From Bin87 sp965207585 (lineage in GTDB: Bacteria; Chloroflexota; Dehalococcoidia; Lucifugimonadales; UBA3495): a stretch of DNA of 64,000 bases. The notes beneath the pieces were generated by a model. The model did no database searches. It had not been told where the DNA came from and worked only from the letters and a program-made list of their open reading frames with translations. The position numbers and the translations under genes were made by a program. The stretch lies in NCBI GenBank assembly GCA_965207585.1, contig CBDBMT010000002.1, positions 186,001 through 250,000 of the forward strand. Direction: 5' to 3'. Shown piece after piece: positions 8,102 through 17,533 of this stretch (its first letter is position 1; each line of letters opens with the position of its first letter).

Positions 8102-11100
8102 ATGAAAAATCGGGAACGCAAGGCTTCTATCCCTGTCAGCCCCCCCCCCCCGACCTTCCGGGGGGTGAATAAAATGACAGGCGACACTGCCGGCCGCCGG
8201 CCGGCCCGAACGTTGGGCATCCTGACCCTCTTCACCCTGGCGCTGCTGGCCCTGGCCTCCGCGCTGCTGTGGCTGCCATCGGCTGAACCGGCGCAGGCCC
8301 AGGACGGCCAGCGTCCCACCATTACCTCCGGGCCCGTCATCGCCAGCAGCCCGGCCAGCGGCGACACCTACGGCGAAGGCGAGACCATCTCGGTAGCGGT
8401 TACCTTCAGCGAGGCCGTGACCGTCACCGACGCACCCCGGGTGCGTCTCGACGTGGGCGAACGCAAGCGCTGGGCCCGGTATGCCAGCGTGGACGGCGCA
8501 ACCCTGACCTTCTCCTACACGGTCAAGAAGGCGGATGCCGACCCGGATGGCGTGAGCATACCCAAGAACGCCGTGAAAGCCGACGATGGAACCATCGAGG
8601 ACGGCGAGGGCAACGCGGCGCGTCTGAAGCACCCGGCCCTGGCCGACCAGGCCGGCCACAAGGTCAACGGCTCCCCGCAGGAACCCGCCGAGCCGGAACC
8701 CACACCTACCCCGGAACCCACGCCCACGCCTACCCCGGAGCCTCCGCCCGCCAACAGCGAGCCGCAGTTCGATGATGGGGAGAGCGCAACCCGCAGCGTG
8801 GACGAGGACGCGACGGTGGGCGCCAACGTGGGCGACGCCATCGCCGCCACCGACGCCGACGATGACGCCCTGACCTACGCCCTCAGCGGCTCCGGCGCCT
8901 TCGCCATCGGCGCCAGCACCGGGCAGATCACGGTGGCGGGTTCGCTGGACCATGAGACTCAGAGCAGTTACACGCTGACGGTTACCGTCAGTGACGGGAA
9001 GAACACATCGGGCGAGGCCGACGCCAGTGTTGACGACTCCATCACTGTCACCGTCAGCATCGGCAACGTGGACGAGGCGGGTACGGTATCCCTGGACTCG
9101 CAAGCACCGCAGGCGGGCAGCCCGGTATCGGCCAGCCTGAGCGACCCGGACGGCGGCGTCAGCGGGGAGACCTGGAGCTGGGCCAGTTCCGCCGACGGGA
9201 CGGACTGGACCGCCGTCGCCGGGGCCAATGCCCGGACCTACACGCCGACGGCCGATGACGCGGGCAAGTACCTGCGAGCCACGGCCGGCTACACCGACGC
9301 GCAGGGTACGGGCAAGAGCGCCACCGCGGCCACGGCCAGCGCGGTGACCGCCCCGAAACCCGAGCCGCCGCATATCACCGCCGGCCCGGTTATTATCAGC
9401 AGCCCCCAAAGTGGCGACGCCTACGGACTGGACGAGGCCATCGTGGTCGCCGTCACCTTCAGCAAGGCCGTGACCGTCAACGGCCAGCCCCGGGTGCGCC
9501 TGGCGGTGGGCGAGCGCAACCGCTGGGCGCGGTACTCCAGCGCCGACGGCGCAACGCTGACCTTCGCCTACAAGGTCAAGAAGGTGGACGCCGACCCGGA
9601 TGGCGTCAGCATCGGGGTGGACCAGTTGCACTTGAACGGCGGGAGCATCACCGGCGCTGACGGCAACGCCGCGGTCCTTGCGCACCCGGCCCTGCCGGCC
9701 CAATCAGGCCACAAGGTGGACGGGTCGCAGGATGCGCCCGCCGGCGGGCAGCAACAGCAGCCCCCGGCCCCGGCCAACAGTCCGCCCCAGTTCGACGATG
9801 GGGATAGCACGACCCGCAGCGTGAACGAGAACACCGCCATCGGCGCAAACGTGGGCGACCCGATTACCGCCACCGACGCCGACGGCGATACCCTGACCTA
9901 CGCCCTCACCGGGTCCGACGCCTTCGCCATCGACAATGCGGGACAGATCACCGTGCAAGCCGCCCTGGATCATGAGACCCAGGCCAGCCACTCGCTGACG
10001 CTCACCTTCAGCGACGGCAAGAACGCCGCCGGCGAGGCCGATACCAGCGTGGACGCCACCATCGCCGTCACCGTCAACGTGGGCAACGTGGACGAGGCGG
10101 GCGTGGTGTCCCTGCTGTCGGAGACCGACCCGCCGGAGGTGGGCAGCCAACTGCGCGCCGTCCTGCTGGACCCGGACATCGTGGCGGGCGACGTTACCTG
10201 GACCTGGGCGCGCTCCGCCGACGGGGGGACCCCCTGGCAGGCCATCGACGGCGCGACCGGGGCCTCCTACACGGCGACACAGGACGACGCCGCGCACTAC
10301 CTGCGGGCCACGGCCGGCTACGCCGACGGCCACGGCACGGGCAAGAGCGCCGGGGCCGGGACCGCCAGCCCGGTGCTCGCCCCATTGGAAGGCCAGGGCC
10401 AGTCCACCACCCCCGCCGCGCAAACGGTTCCGTCAACCTGGACCCTGATTCCCAGCGGCGTCACCGCCGGGCAGAGCTTCCGGCTGCTGTTCGCCTCCTC
10501 CAACAAGAGGAACGCGGCCTCCACCAACATCGCTGATTACAACACCCACGTTCAGAATGCGGCGAACAACAATACGACGTTGCGGCCCTTCAAGGGCCAG
10601 TTCCGTGCCTTGGCCTGCACAGACACGGTCGATGCGAAAACCAACACCGCCACCACCTGGACCGAAACCGAAACAGGCGTGCCCATCTACTGGGTGGGCG
10701 GGAAGAAGGTTGCCGACCACTACAAGGATTTCTACGACGGCACCTGGAGCAATAACGCCGCCGCCGACCGGAAGACCGAGTCCGCCGGTTCCGCTGGCGC
10801 GGATTTAGCCTGGGTTGGTTGTAACACAGATGGAACGGAGCAAGAAAACCGCGCCGTTGGAGATACTTTCGTCAATTCCGGCGGTGATGGAGGGACCTTT
10901 GGCATCCTAAAGGGCGCCGGTGCAAAGGCAGGTCCAGGGCGAATCTACGGCCTCTCGCCGGTTATCACGGTACATACGGCAACGCCGGATACCACCATCT
11001 GGTCCGCCACACTGACGGTGGATGAGGACACAACGATAGGGTGGCTCGGGTGTCAGAACGAAATCGCCAGCCATACAGCCTGCTCCTCAGCGCTATCCAA

Positions 11101-14100
11101 GGATGGATTCGCATACTCAGGAACGAATTACAAGATTACAGCTTTTCGGATACCCACTAATCTCATTGGGGGGCTGAGGTCGTTAGAGGTATTTACTGAG
11201 CCGAATATCCCGGTAAGCGCTCGGAATGTGCTGACCCTGCATGTCGGCGGCGCTCAGTTTGCTCTTTCTGACAGTCGACCGACAGGTGAACTTTCGTTTA
11301 CGAACACCGGTCTCACCTGGACCGACGGGCAGACGGTTTCGGTGTCCCTGACCGAACGTTCCCTTCCTCCCGCCAAGCCGACGGGTTTCACGGCTGCGCC
11401 GGGCAACGGCCAGGTCGAACTGGCATGGACCGCCCCCGGCGCCTACAGCATTACCAGGTACCAGTACCAGCAGAAGGCGGGCGCCGGGGCCTACGGGGCC
11501 TGGATGGACATCTCGGGCAGCGGCGCGAGCACCACAAGCCACACGGTGACCGGACTGGACAACGGGACGGCCTACGCCTTCCGCATCCGCGCGGTGAACG
11601 CCGCCGGCAACAGCGCCCAGTCCGACGCGGCCACCGCCACGCCCCTGGCGACCATCGTCTGGTCCGCCACGCTGACGGTGGACCAGCTTACAAACGCTTT
11701 TGGCTGCGACAACCATGACGAAGACCAGGACAATTGCTCAACCGCGAGCGTCCTGACCAACGATGACTTCACCTATCGCGGCGTCTCCCATACGTTCGAG
11801 ACTCTCTATTGGTATTCTTCGTCCAATCGGTTGGTCATACGATTCTCTACAGGAGCCCAGGCCCAAACCGCCCTGGCTCCGTTGACGCTGCACGCAGATG
11901 GGAATGCGTTTGCCTTCCCCGACAGCACGCTGTTTGGTGGTGGACCCGAGATATATTGGTCCTTCGACCCGGCCACGGACTGGACCGACGGGCAGAAGGT
12001 GTCGCTGTCACTGACGCGGCCGCCCACCGCCGCCGACCTCGGCTACCGGGTAACGGAGCCGCTGTGCGACGAGCCCACGGACACCGGCACCCGCTGCTAC
12101 GTCCCCTACAACTGGTCGTTCATCCCCAGGGACGGGGACGGCGAGCCGCTGCTTCCCCCGGGCAAGAACTTCCGGCTGATGTTCATCACCTCGGCAAACC
12201 ACACCCCCAGCAGCACCACCGTCGGCGCCTACAACACCTTCGTGCAGGGCCGGGCCAACGTCGTCCCCGCCCTCAAGCCGATCAAGGGCCACTTCCGCGC
12301 CATCGTCAGCGGCACCGACGCCAATGCCCGGGACAATACCGACACCGAGAGCGGCGATCTGGGCAGAAACGCCCAGATCTACTGGACCAACGGCGCCAAG
12401 GTGGCCGACGGCTACGCCGACATGTATGACGGAAGCTGGGACCACAACAGCATCTCGGACCAGTATCCCTCCTTTGAGAGCGGCGCCTCCATGACCTCTT
12501 CCGGGTGGCTGATCCTTACCGGCACCAAGCCCGACGGCACGGGCCAGGTGGGCTATCGGGTGGGCGACACCACAATCATGATCGGGAAGCCGGATGTCCT
12601 CGGCAAGGAGCTGGGCGAAGCCAGCGCGGTCACCACGGGGACGGGCATAAATGTAGCCTCAAAGACCCTCGCTAAGCCTTTGTACGGCATCTCGCCGGTG
12701 CTGACCGTGGGGCAGCCCCCGCCGACCTCCCCCTATGGGCCGGTCTGGTGGGCCACCCTGACGGTGGATAATCTGGGCATATTTTACGGCTGTGACAGCA
12801 AAGACCCTGGCCAGGACAGTTGCTCGGAGCGGCGCGTCCTCGAATACGACGATTACTTCAGTTACGGAGGCGTCACCTATGCGGTGGATTCCTTCAATTG
12901 GCAAAGCGCCAAGAATGAACTTATCCTGGAAATAGTCGACCTGTCAGGCCGAGATACCAGAAACGACGCCCTCGCCGGTCTGACGTTGAACGTGATGGAC
13001 GTGGACGGCCACGCCTTTGCGCTCAGCGACGCCCCGGCAGGTGGCCTGGATTTCCGATGGCCCTTCGACCCGCGCGTGGACTGGAGCGACGGGCAGAAGG
13101 TGTTCCTGTCGCTGACCCTGGGCGGCCGGCAGCAGGCTCCGCCGCAGTTGACCGGGTTGAAGGCGGTCCCCCGGGACGGCGAGGTGTGGCTGACCTGGGA
13201 CGAGGTGGACAACGTGGAGGTGCCGCGGGGCAAGCAGCAGCTCCGGTACCGGGTCCGGGACTCGGGTTCCTGGGGGGACTGGACCCCGTGGCGGGACGTC
13301 GTGTCGGATGACGGGTCGGTGGACCTGGTCTCGACCACGGTGAGCGGGCTGACCAACGGCGCCCTGCACCGGTTCGAGGTGCGGCCGGTGAACGCCGGGG
13401 GCAAGGGCGTGGGTGCGCGGGTGGAGGCGAGGCCCAAGCAGACGCCGGCGGCCCCCACCGGGCTCACCGCCAACTCCGCCGACGCCTCCGTGATCCTGCA
13501 CTGGGACCACAGCCACGACTACGACATCACCGGCTACCAGTACCGCTGGGGGATAAAGGACGGCGGGAGCTGGAGCCCATGGACGCGGATACGGGGGCAG
13601 AACGGTATGGACTCATCCCCTGCCGACATCACCGAGTACACGGTGTCGGCCCTAATGTCCAACGATGGCCTGGCACGGGAGTTCCAGGTGCGCGCCCGCA
13701 ATGCCAACGGCTGGGGACCCGCATCGGCGGTGTCCAACGCCGCCACGCCCGAGGCGCCGCCGGGGCCGCCCCGGGGGGTGACCGTGCCCCAAGGCTGGGA
13801 CTTGATCCCCAAGGACGCGGACGGCAATCCCCTGGTGCAACCCGGAGGAAAATTCCGCCTGCTGTTCGTCACTGATTTCTCGACCGAAGCAACTGCAACC
13901 AACATCAAGTACTACAACGAATTCGTGCAGGACGAGTTGTCCGTTGACGGTTTAGTGAGCCCGTTCACTTTATTGAGCCCGTTCAAGGACCAGTTCCGGG
14001 CGGTGATATCCACCGCGGCGGTGTCCGCCAAGGACAACATCGCCATGGACCCGGACGGCCCGCCGGTGTACTGGGTGAACGGCGGGTTCGTGGCCGCCCA

Positions 14101-14782
14101 CCTGTTCGAGGACGACTGGGGCGACAGAACGCCGCGCGACGAGGGGGGACGCACCTCCCTGGACGATACCGAGGTGTGGACCGGCAGCCTGCGGGATGGA
14201 AGCTCGTGGCGGGTCCCCCACCACAACCCGTGGTATCGCTTCTACGCCGGCGCGGCGCAGGTGGAGATCGGCAACCCCTTTGAGCCCGGAGACCAACTCG
14301 CTGCCGCCGCCAGTGGCTCCGGCGAGGACTCCCCGGAGCCTCCGGTCAACACCACCGAGCTGCCCCTCTACGGCATCTCCCCGGTCATCACCGTGTCAGA
14401 AACCGAGGTCTGGACCGCGACGCTGACGGTGGACATGTCCGACGGCGAGCATGGCTGTTCTGCCAGGTACGATCAGGACGATTGCTCAACCGCCCTCACG
14501 GACGACGATTTCACCTACAACGGAGTCACGTACACGGTGGGTACCGTCTATCTGCCGCGCACCGAAGTACTATGGTTGAGCTTTGACGGCCTGACCCCAG
14601 CTGAGGCCAAGCCCGCGCTGAGCGCGCTGAAGCTGAACGTGGACGGCCGCGAGTTTGCCTTCAGCAACGCCGTCATCGGGGGATCCAGGGCACAATTGCT
14701 GATAATTGCACCGTTTCCCGTGAGCTGGACCGACGGGCAGAAGGTTTCCCTGTCAATCACCGGCCCCCCGCCGACCGAGTGA
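8102..14782 (+). CDS. giant secreted multidomain protein (SwmB, cadherin-like, Ig-like and FN3 repeats)
   Basis: The 2226-residue product has a signal peptide (hydrophobic stretch ending PSAEPAQAQ). It then has two SwmB-like repeats, each followed by a cadherin-like plus Ig-like pair (DEDATVGANVGDAI...GNVDEAG...ADDAGKYLRA). The rest alternates three copies of a domain around LIPxG...FRLLF...YNxFVQ...PFKxQFRA, four copies of a beta-domain running from WSATLTV to WTDGQKVSLS, and FN3-like modules (FTAAPGNGQVELAW). The ATG at 8102 has an ideal AGGAGG at the right distance. The ATG at 8174 is an alternative, matching the start context of the paralogue. It is likely an adhesin or extracellular binding protein. 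No cell-wall anchor was seen. Confidence 0.75.
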   Translation: MKNRERKASIPVSPPPPTFRGVNKMTGDTAGRRPARTLGILTLFTLALLALASALLWLPSAEPAQAQDGQRPTITSGPVIASSPASGDTYGEGETISVAVTFSEAVTVTDAPRVRLDVGERKRWARYASVDGATLTFSYTVKKADADPDGVSIPKNAVKADDGTIEDGEGNAARLKHPALADQAGHKVNGSPQEPAEPEPTPTPEPTPTPTPEPPPANSEPQFDDGESATRSVDEDATVGANVGDAIAATDADDDALTYALSGSGAFAIGASTGQITVAGSLDHETQSSYTLTVTVSDGKNTSGEADASVDDSITVTVSIGNVDEAGTVSLDSQAPQAGSPVSASLSDPDGGVSGETWSWASSADGTDWTAVAGANARTYTPTADDAGKYLRATAGYTDAQGTGKSATAATASAVTAPKPEPPHITAGPVIISSPQSGDAYGLDEAIVVAVTFSKAVTVNGQPRVRLAVGERNRWARYSSADGATLTFAYKVKKVDADPDGVSIGVDQLHLNGGSITGADGNAAVLAHPALPAQSGHKVDGSQDAPAGGQQQQPPAPANSPPQFDDGDSTTRSVNENTAIGANVGDPITATDADGDTLTYALTGSDAFAIDNAGQITVQAALDHETQASHSLTLTFSDGKNAAGEADTSVDATIAVTVNVGNVDEAGVVSLLSETDPPEVGSQLRAVLLDPDIVAGDVTWTWARSADGGTPWQAIDGATGASYTATQDDAAHYLRATAGYADGHGTGKSAGAGTASPVLAPLEGQGQSTTPAAQTVPSTWTLIPSGVTAGQSFRLLFASSNKRNAASTNIADYNTHVQNAANNNTTLRPFKGQFRALACTDTVDAKTNTATTWTETETGVPIYWVGGKKVADHYKDFYDGTWSNNAAADRKTESAGSAGADLAWVGCNTDGTEQENRAVGDTFVNSGGDGGTFGILKGAGAKAGPGRIYGLSPVITVHTATPDTTIWSATLTVDEDTTIGWLGCQNEIASHTACSSALSKDGFAYSGTNYKITAFRIPTNLIGGLRSLEVFTEPNIPVSARNVLTLHVGGAQFALSDSRPTGELSFTNTGLTWTDGQTVSVSLTERSLPPAKPTGFTAAPGNGQVELAWTAPGAYSITRYQYQQKAGAGAYGAWMDISGSGASTTSHTVTGLDNGTAYAFRIRAVNAAGNSAQSDAATATPLATIVWSATLTVDQLTNAFGCDNHDEDQDNCSTASVLTNDDFTYRGVSHTFETLYWYSSSNRLVIRFSTGAQAQTALAPLTLHADGNAFAFPDSTLFGGGPEIYWSFDPATDWTDGQKVSLSLTRPPTAADLGYRVTEPLCDEPTDTGTRCYVPYNWSFIPRDGDGEPLLPPGKNFRLMFITSANHTPSSTTVGAYNTFVQGRANVVPALKPIKGHFRAIVSGTDANARDNTDTESGDLGRNAQIYWTNGAKVADGYADMYDGSWDHNSISDQYPSFESGASMTSSGWLILTGTKPDGTGQVGYRVGDTTIMIGKPDVLGKELGEASAVTTGTGINVASKTLAKPLYGISPVLTVGQPPPTSPYGPVWWATLTVDNLGIFYGCDSKDPGQDSCSERRVLEYDDYFSYGGVTYAVDSFNWQSAKNELILEIVDLSGRDTRNDALAGLTLNVMDVDGHAFALSDAPAGGLDFRWPFDPRVDWSDGQKVFLSLTLGGRQQAPPQLTGLKAVPRDGEVWLTWDEVDNVEVPRGKQQLRYRVRDSGSWGDWTPWRDVVSDDGSVDLVSTTVSGLTNGALHRFEVRPVNAGGKGVGARVEARPKQTPAAPTGLTANSADASVILHWDHSHDYDITGYQYRWGIKDGGSWSPWTRIRGQNGMDSSPADITEYTVSALMSNDGLAREFQVRARNANGWGPASAVSNAATPEAPPGPPRGVTVPQGWDLIPKDADGNPLVQPGGKFRLLFVTDFSTEATATNIKYYNEFVQDELSVDGLVSPFTLLSPFKDQFRAVISTAAVSAKDNIAMDPDGPPVYWVNGGFVAAHLFEDDWGDRTPRDEGGRTSLDDTEVWTGSLRDGSSWRVPHHNPWYRFYAGAAQVEIGNPFEPGDQLAAAASGSGEDSPEPPVNTTELPLYGISPVITVSETEVWTATLTVDMSDGEHGCSARYDQDDCSTALTDDDFTYNGVTYTVGTVYLPRTEVLWLSFDGLTPAEAKPALSALKLNVDGREFAFSNAVIGGSRAQLLIIAPFPVSWTDGQKVSLSITGPPPTE
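8140..8176 (+). promoter_or_regulatory. poly-C tract and GC hairpin covering the Shine-Dalgarno of an alternative start
   Basis: Twelve consecutive C residues (8140-8151) are followed by GACCTTCCGGGGGGTGAAT and the ATG at 8174. The C-run can pair with the G-run that contains the GGGGGTGA ribosome binding site. The same motif, with a shorter C-run, precedes the start of the paralogue at 5874. If translation starts at 8102, the C-run lies in the coding frame and slippage would shift the frame ahead of the signal peptide. Confidence 0.4.
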
Positions 14783-14783
14783 A

Positions 14784-14813
14784 CCGGCGGCGGCGCAATC
14801 GAACCGCCGCCGG
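14784..14813 (+). terminator. GC hairpin directly after the giant gene
   Basis: A perfect 10-bp stem (CCGGCGGCGG with CCGCCGCCGG, loop of 10) begins 2 bp after the stop codon. No T-run follows, so it may protect a 3' end or terminate weakly. Confidence 0.4.
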
Positions 14814-14942
14814 CAGCCACCGTCGCAGCGGGTGGAGAGGGGCTGTCCCTGACTCGGGGCGGCCCCGCCGCGCGCCTCCCGGATCACCCCGCCGGATGCG
14901 CCGGGGAGAACCGCAGACGCACACACCTGAAGGACCGGCTCC

Positions 14943-15071
14943 ATGTCAAAACAGCGCACAAATTACTTCAGGGACACCAAGGTCTTCCCCGACGACTTCC
15001 CGCAGCGAATCCACCACCCGAAGGCCGACGGCGGAAAGCTCAACAGTATGCTCATACCCGCCCCCCGGTGA
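14943..15071 (+). CDS. small hypothetical ORF upstream of the XRE regulator
   Basis: This 42-codon frame starts MSKQRTNYFRDTKVF and ends LIPAPR. A GAAGGA sits about 8 bp before the ATG. It lies 38 bp upstream of the XRE-type gene and could be a leader peptide or a short protein in the same transcript. There is no family match. Confidence 0.3.
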   Translation: MSKQRTNYFRDTKVFPDDFPQRIHHPKADGGKLNSMLIPAPR

Positions 15072-15109
15072 GCGCTGCCTTTCCAGTCTGTCGGGAAGGA
15101 GTCCCTGCC

Positions 15110-15457
15110 ATGAGACGCCGCCCCCACGCGCCCCGGGTCTGGCTCAACCCCGTGGCCGTGTGGGAGTTGCTGGACCAACTGGGCATCTCCCAGAACGAGC
15201 TGGCCCGGCGGTGCGGGTTTTCCACGGGCCACCTGTCGATGTTGATGAACGGGAAGCGCAGCCCGTCGCCCCGCGCCCGGAGGCGCCTGATGGAGGTCCT
15301 CGGGGTGGAGGACTTCGACCTGCTGTTCATCATCGAGCCGCCCAAAGTAGAGGGCCTCGTACCCGAGGAGACGGGCGCCCAGAAACGCAAAAAAGGCTCC
15401 ACAAATGCAAGAACAGCGACACAGGCGGTCGCATCCGGCAGTGGCAGCACGCATTAG
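15110..15457 (+). CDS. XRE-family helix-turn-helix regulator
   Basis: The 115-residue protein has a Cro/C1-type HTH in its first half (LLDQLGISQNELARRCGFST, then LSMLMNGKRSPSPRARRRLM). This is followed by a short hydrophobic segment (DFDLLFIIEP) and a basic tail. The ATG at 15110 is preferred because GGAAGGAG precedes it. It lies at the edge of the minus-strand mobile block and transcribes toward it, as regulators at element borders often do. Confidence 0.7.
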   Translation: MRRRPHAPRVWLNPVAVWELLDQLGISQNELARRCGFSTGHLSMLMNGKRSPSPRARRRLMEVLGVEDFDLLFIIEPPKVEGLVPEETGAQKRKKGSTNARTATQAVASGSGSTH

Positions 15458-15511
15458 CGGCGGCCACTGCCGTAAGATTCCCAGCGAAGCTCTGGATGGA
15501 ACTTTCGGCCT

Positions 15512-16068
15512 CTAGAAGAGCCGCAAGGTCTCCGGCTGCGCCGGCTGCGGCTGTTCCCCATCCGCTCCTTCCTCGGTGGTTGTAGCCGGGGCCGCACCCT
15601 GCTGGCGGCGGTTGCGCTGCCTGGGCGGAGCAGCCGGTTTCACGTAGGTGGGGTGCAGGGGTTCCTCCTCCCACCGGGCCCTGGCCCGGGCCACCACCGC
15701 CGGAAATTCGTCGGCCAGCCCGAACAGCTCCGGGTCGTCAAAGGACTCGATGTGGGGGTCCGCCGCTGGCCGCTGCACCCCGATGGTGGCCCGGTTGCCC
15801 CTGATGGACAGCACCACTTTCAACTCATCGGGGGTTTCCGCCTCCACTGGAGCGGGCTGCTCCCCAGCATCATCGTCAGTGTCGGGTTCCTCATTGGTCT
15901 CACTGTCGCCGTCCGGTTCCCCGTCCGTTTCCAGGTCACCCGCGTCGTCTGCCTCGTCCGTTGCGTGTGCGTCTCCGGCGGGCAGTTCCCCGCCAACTTC
16001 GGCAGGAGCGTCGTCCTCCGTTTCCTCAGTCACCCCGCCGAAGAGGAACTCCTCGACGTTCACCACGT
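15512..16068 (-). pseudogene. C-terminal half of an IS-split DUF2958 gene, PRTRC-E-like tail
   Basis: This frame continues exactly the frame of the DUF2958 gene at 17,534-17,987 once the 1,460-bp insertion sequence and one copy of the CCAAG duplication are removed (SEDQSQ joined to DVVNVEEFLF). The part here is an acidic linker, then LKVVLSIRGNRATIGV and ELFGLADEFPAVVARAR. That layout resembles PRTRC system protein E, although the similarity is weak. The intact protein would be about 336 residues. In its present state this half has no start of its own in frame with a good ribosome binding site. Confidence 0.6.
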
Positions 16069-16073
16069 CTTGG

Positions 16074-17533
16074 CTAGGCTTTCCGCATTTTCAAGCGGCG
16101 TAGGCGAGGGAATCCACCATTCGGTGGTACAGAGTGGCAGGGAGTTCCCGTACATCGGGGTCGCCAGTCGACAGTTCGAAACCCTCTGACGCCAGCCACA
16201 GGTGGCGTCGCACCAGGGCGATGGCGTCCACGAAGGTCGGCGACGGTTTGTCGTACCAGGCGGCCCTGCGCTGGGTCATGGGGTGCTGTTTCTGCAGGGC
16301 GTGGGCGGCCAGGGTGGTCCAGGAGAAGAGACCCAGCAGGACGGGGGTAGTGCGGGCGATGGCCAGGTCGGACCATTGGCGCTGGGTCTCCACTCCCAGG
16401 TGGGTGCGCACCTCCTGAAAGGTCACTTCCAGTTGCCAGCGCAGGACAAACCACTGGAGGATCTGGGTCGGGTTCGCCGACGGGTCGGTGCAGAGCAGGG
16501 CCTGGGGGTCGAAGGCGCCCTGGGGATCGCGGATCAGCACCCAGCGGATGGTGACGGCCGGTTTGCCCGAGCGGTACCAGACAGCGGTCTGGGAGGTGAG
16601 TTCCACGGTGCGGGTGGTGCCGTCGTACCAGGACACCGCGGCGACGGTCCACGCCACGTCGGCTCGCTCAAGGAGCGTTTTGAGCGAGGGTCGCCGCTCG
16701 CCTTTCAGCGGCGGCCGGCCGTTCTGACCCGGCTGACGAGGCGGCGCTGGCGCGTACAGAGCGGCGTCCAGGCGCAGTCTGGCGATGAGGGTTACGGGTT
16801 CACGGAGCGACTGGCAGCAGCGCAGCAGGTCCAGTACGGCGTAGCCGTTGTCGCCCACCAGGACCAGCTTACGCTGGGGCAGCCAGCGGCGCAGTTGCAT
16901 GACCATCTGGCGGGCCCAGTCGGTCACCTTCTTGTGCCGGCGTCCCTGCTGCTGGTGGTAGCGAGACGAGGGCGCCAGCACCGTGAGCACCGGCAACGCC
17001 CAATGGCGTCCCGCCCACGGCACGTGGCCCAGCCACATCAGGGAGATCCAGCGCAGCCCGCTGGCCTTGACCAGCTGATGGCGGCTGGAACGCACTGGGT
17101 CGCGGTAGATGGCCCGCGCCTTGATCTTGGCTCCACGACGTCGTTCCAAGGTTTCGTCGATGCCGAAGATCAACGGGCCGTCGCCGCGATCCAGATGCTG
17201 GAGTAGGAGCACCAGCAGGACGTGGGCTACCCCACGGGACGACCACACCGCTCGGTTGAGCACCGCGTGGTAGCGGGCGTAATTCCGGTCGTCGCTCAGT
17301 CCCATGACGCGGAGCGCCGCGGCCACGGTGCGTTGGCCCGGGGTCAGGATCGCGCCGACCAGCAGTAGTTGGGCTTTCCGCCAGGTTGGGGTGGTGAACA
17401 AAGTTGCGAAGGGGAAGAGAAGGGCTACAATGGCGTCGGGCAGGGTGAGCATGGTCGGGCCTTTCCGTCGAAAGTGGGGTCAGGCCAGCTTACCCTGTCT
17501 TTTTACTTTTTCTAAATTTTGCAGAAAGTCCAG
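16074..17533 (-). mobile_element. insertion sequence copy 1 (1,460 bp), IS4/IS701-like DDE type
   Basis: The element has imperfect terminal inverted repeats, CTGGACTTTCTGCAAAATTT at the 5' end relative to the transposase and CTAGGCTTTCCGCATTTTCA at the other. It is flanked by a 5-bp duplication (CTTGG at 16069-16073 and 17534-17538, CCAAG in element orientation). It contains one transposase gene. A copy of the same length with an identical transposase sits at 47,856-49,315 in the opposite orientation. The identical transposases imply recent transposition. Confidence 0.92.
16091..17452 (-). CDS. DDE transposase, IS4/IS701-like
   Basis: The 453-residue transposase has the expected acidic residues in LIFGIDETLERRRG (first D), LVLVGDNGYAVLDLL (second D) and LEVTFQEVRTHLG (E in a YREK-like helix). 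The fold and motif order are those of the IS4 superfamily. Assignment to IS701 or another subgroup cannot be decided by eye. It fills almost the whole element, and the product is identical to that of the second copy. Confidence 0.88.
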   Translation of the reverse strand: MLTLPDAIVALLFPFATLFTTPTWRKAQLLLVGAILTPGQRTVAAALRVMGLSDDRNYARYHAVLNRAVWSSRGVAHVLLVLLLQHLDRGDGPLIFGIDETLERRRGAKIKARAIYRDPVRSSRHQLVKASGLRWISLMWLGHVPWAGRHWALPVLTVLAPSSRYHQQQGRRHKKVTDWARQMVMQLRRWLPQRKLVLVGDNGYAVLDLLRCCQSLREPVTLIARLRLDAALYAPAPPRQPGQNGRPPLKGERRPSLKTLLERADVAWTVAAVSWYDGTTRTVELTSQTAVWYRSGKPAVTIRWVLIRDPQGAFDPQALLCTDPSANPTQILQWFVLRWQLEVTFQEVRTHLGVETQRQWSDLAIARTTPVLLGLFSWTTLAAHALQKQHPMTQRRAAWYDKPSPTFVDAIALVRRHLWLASEGFELSTGDPDVRELPATLYHRMVDSLAYAA

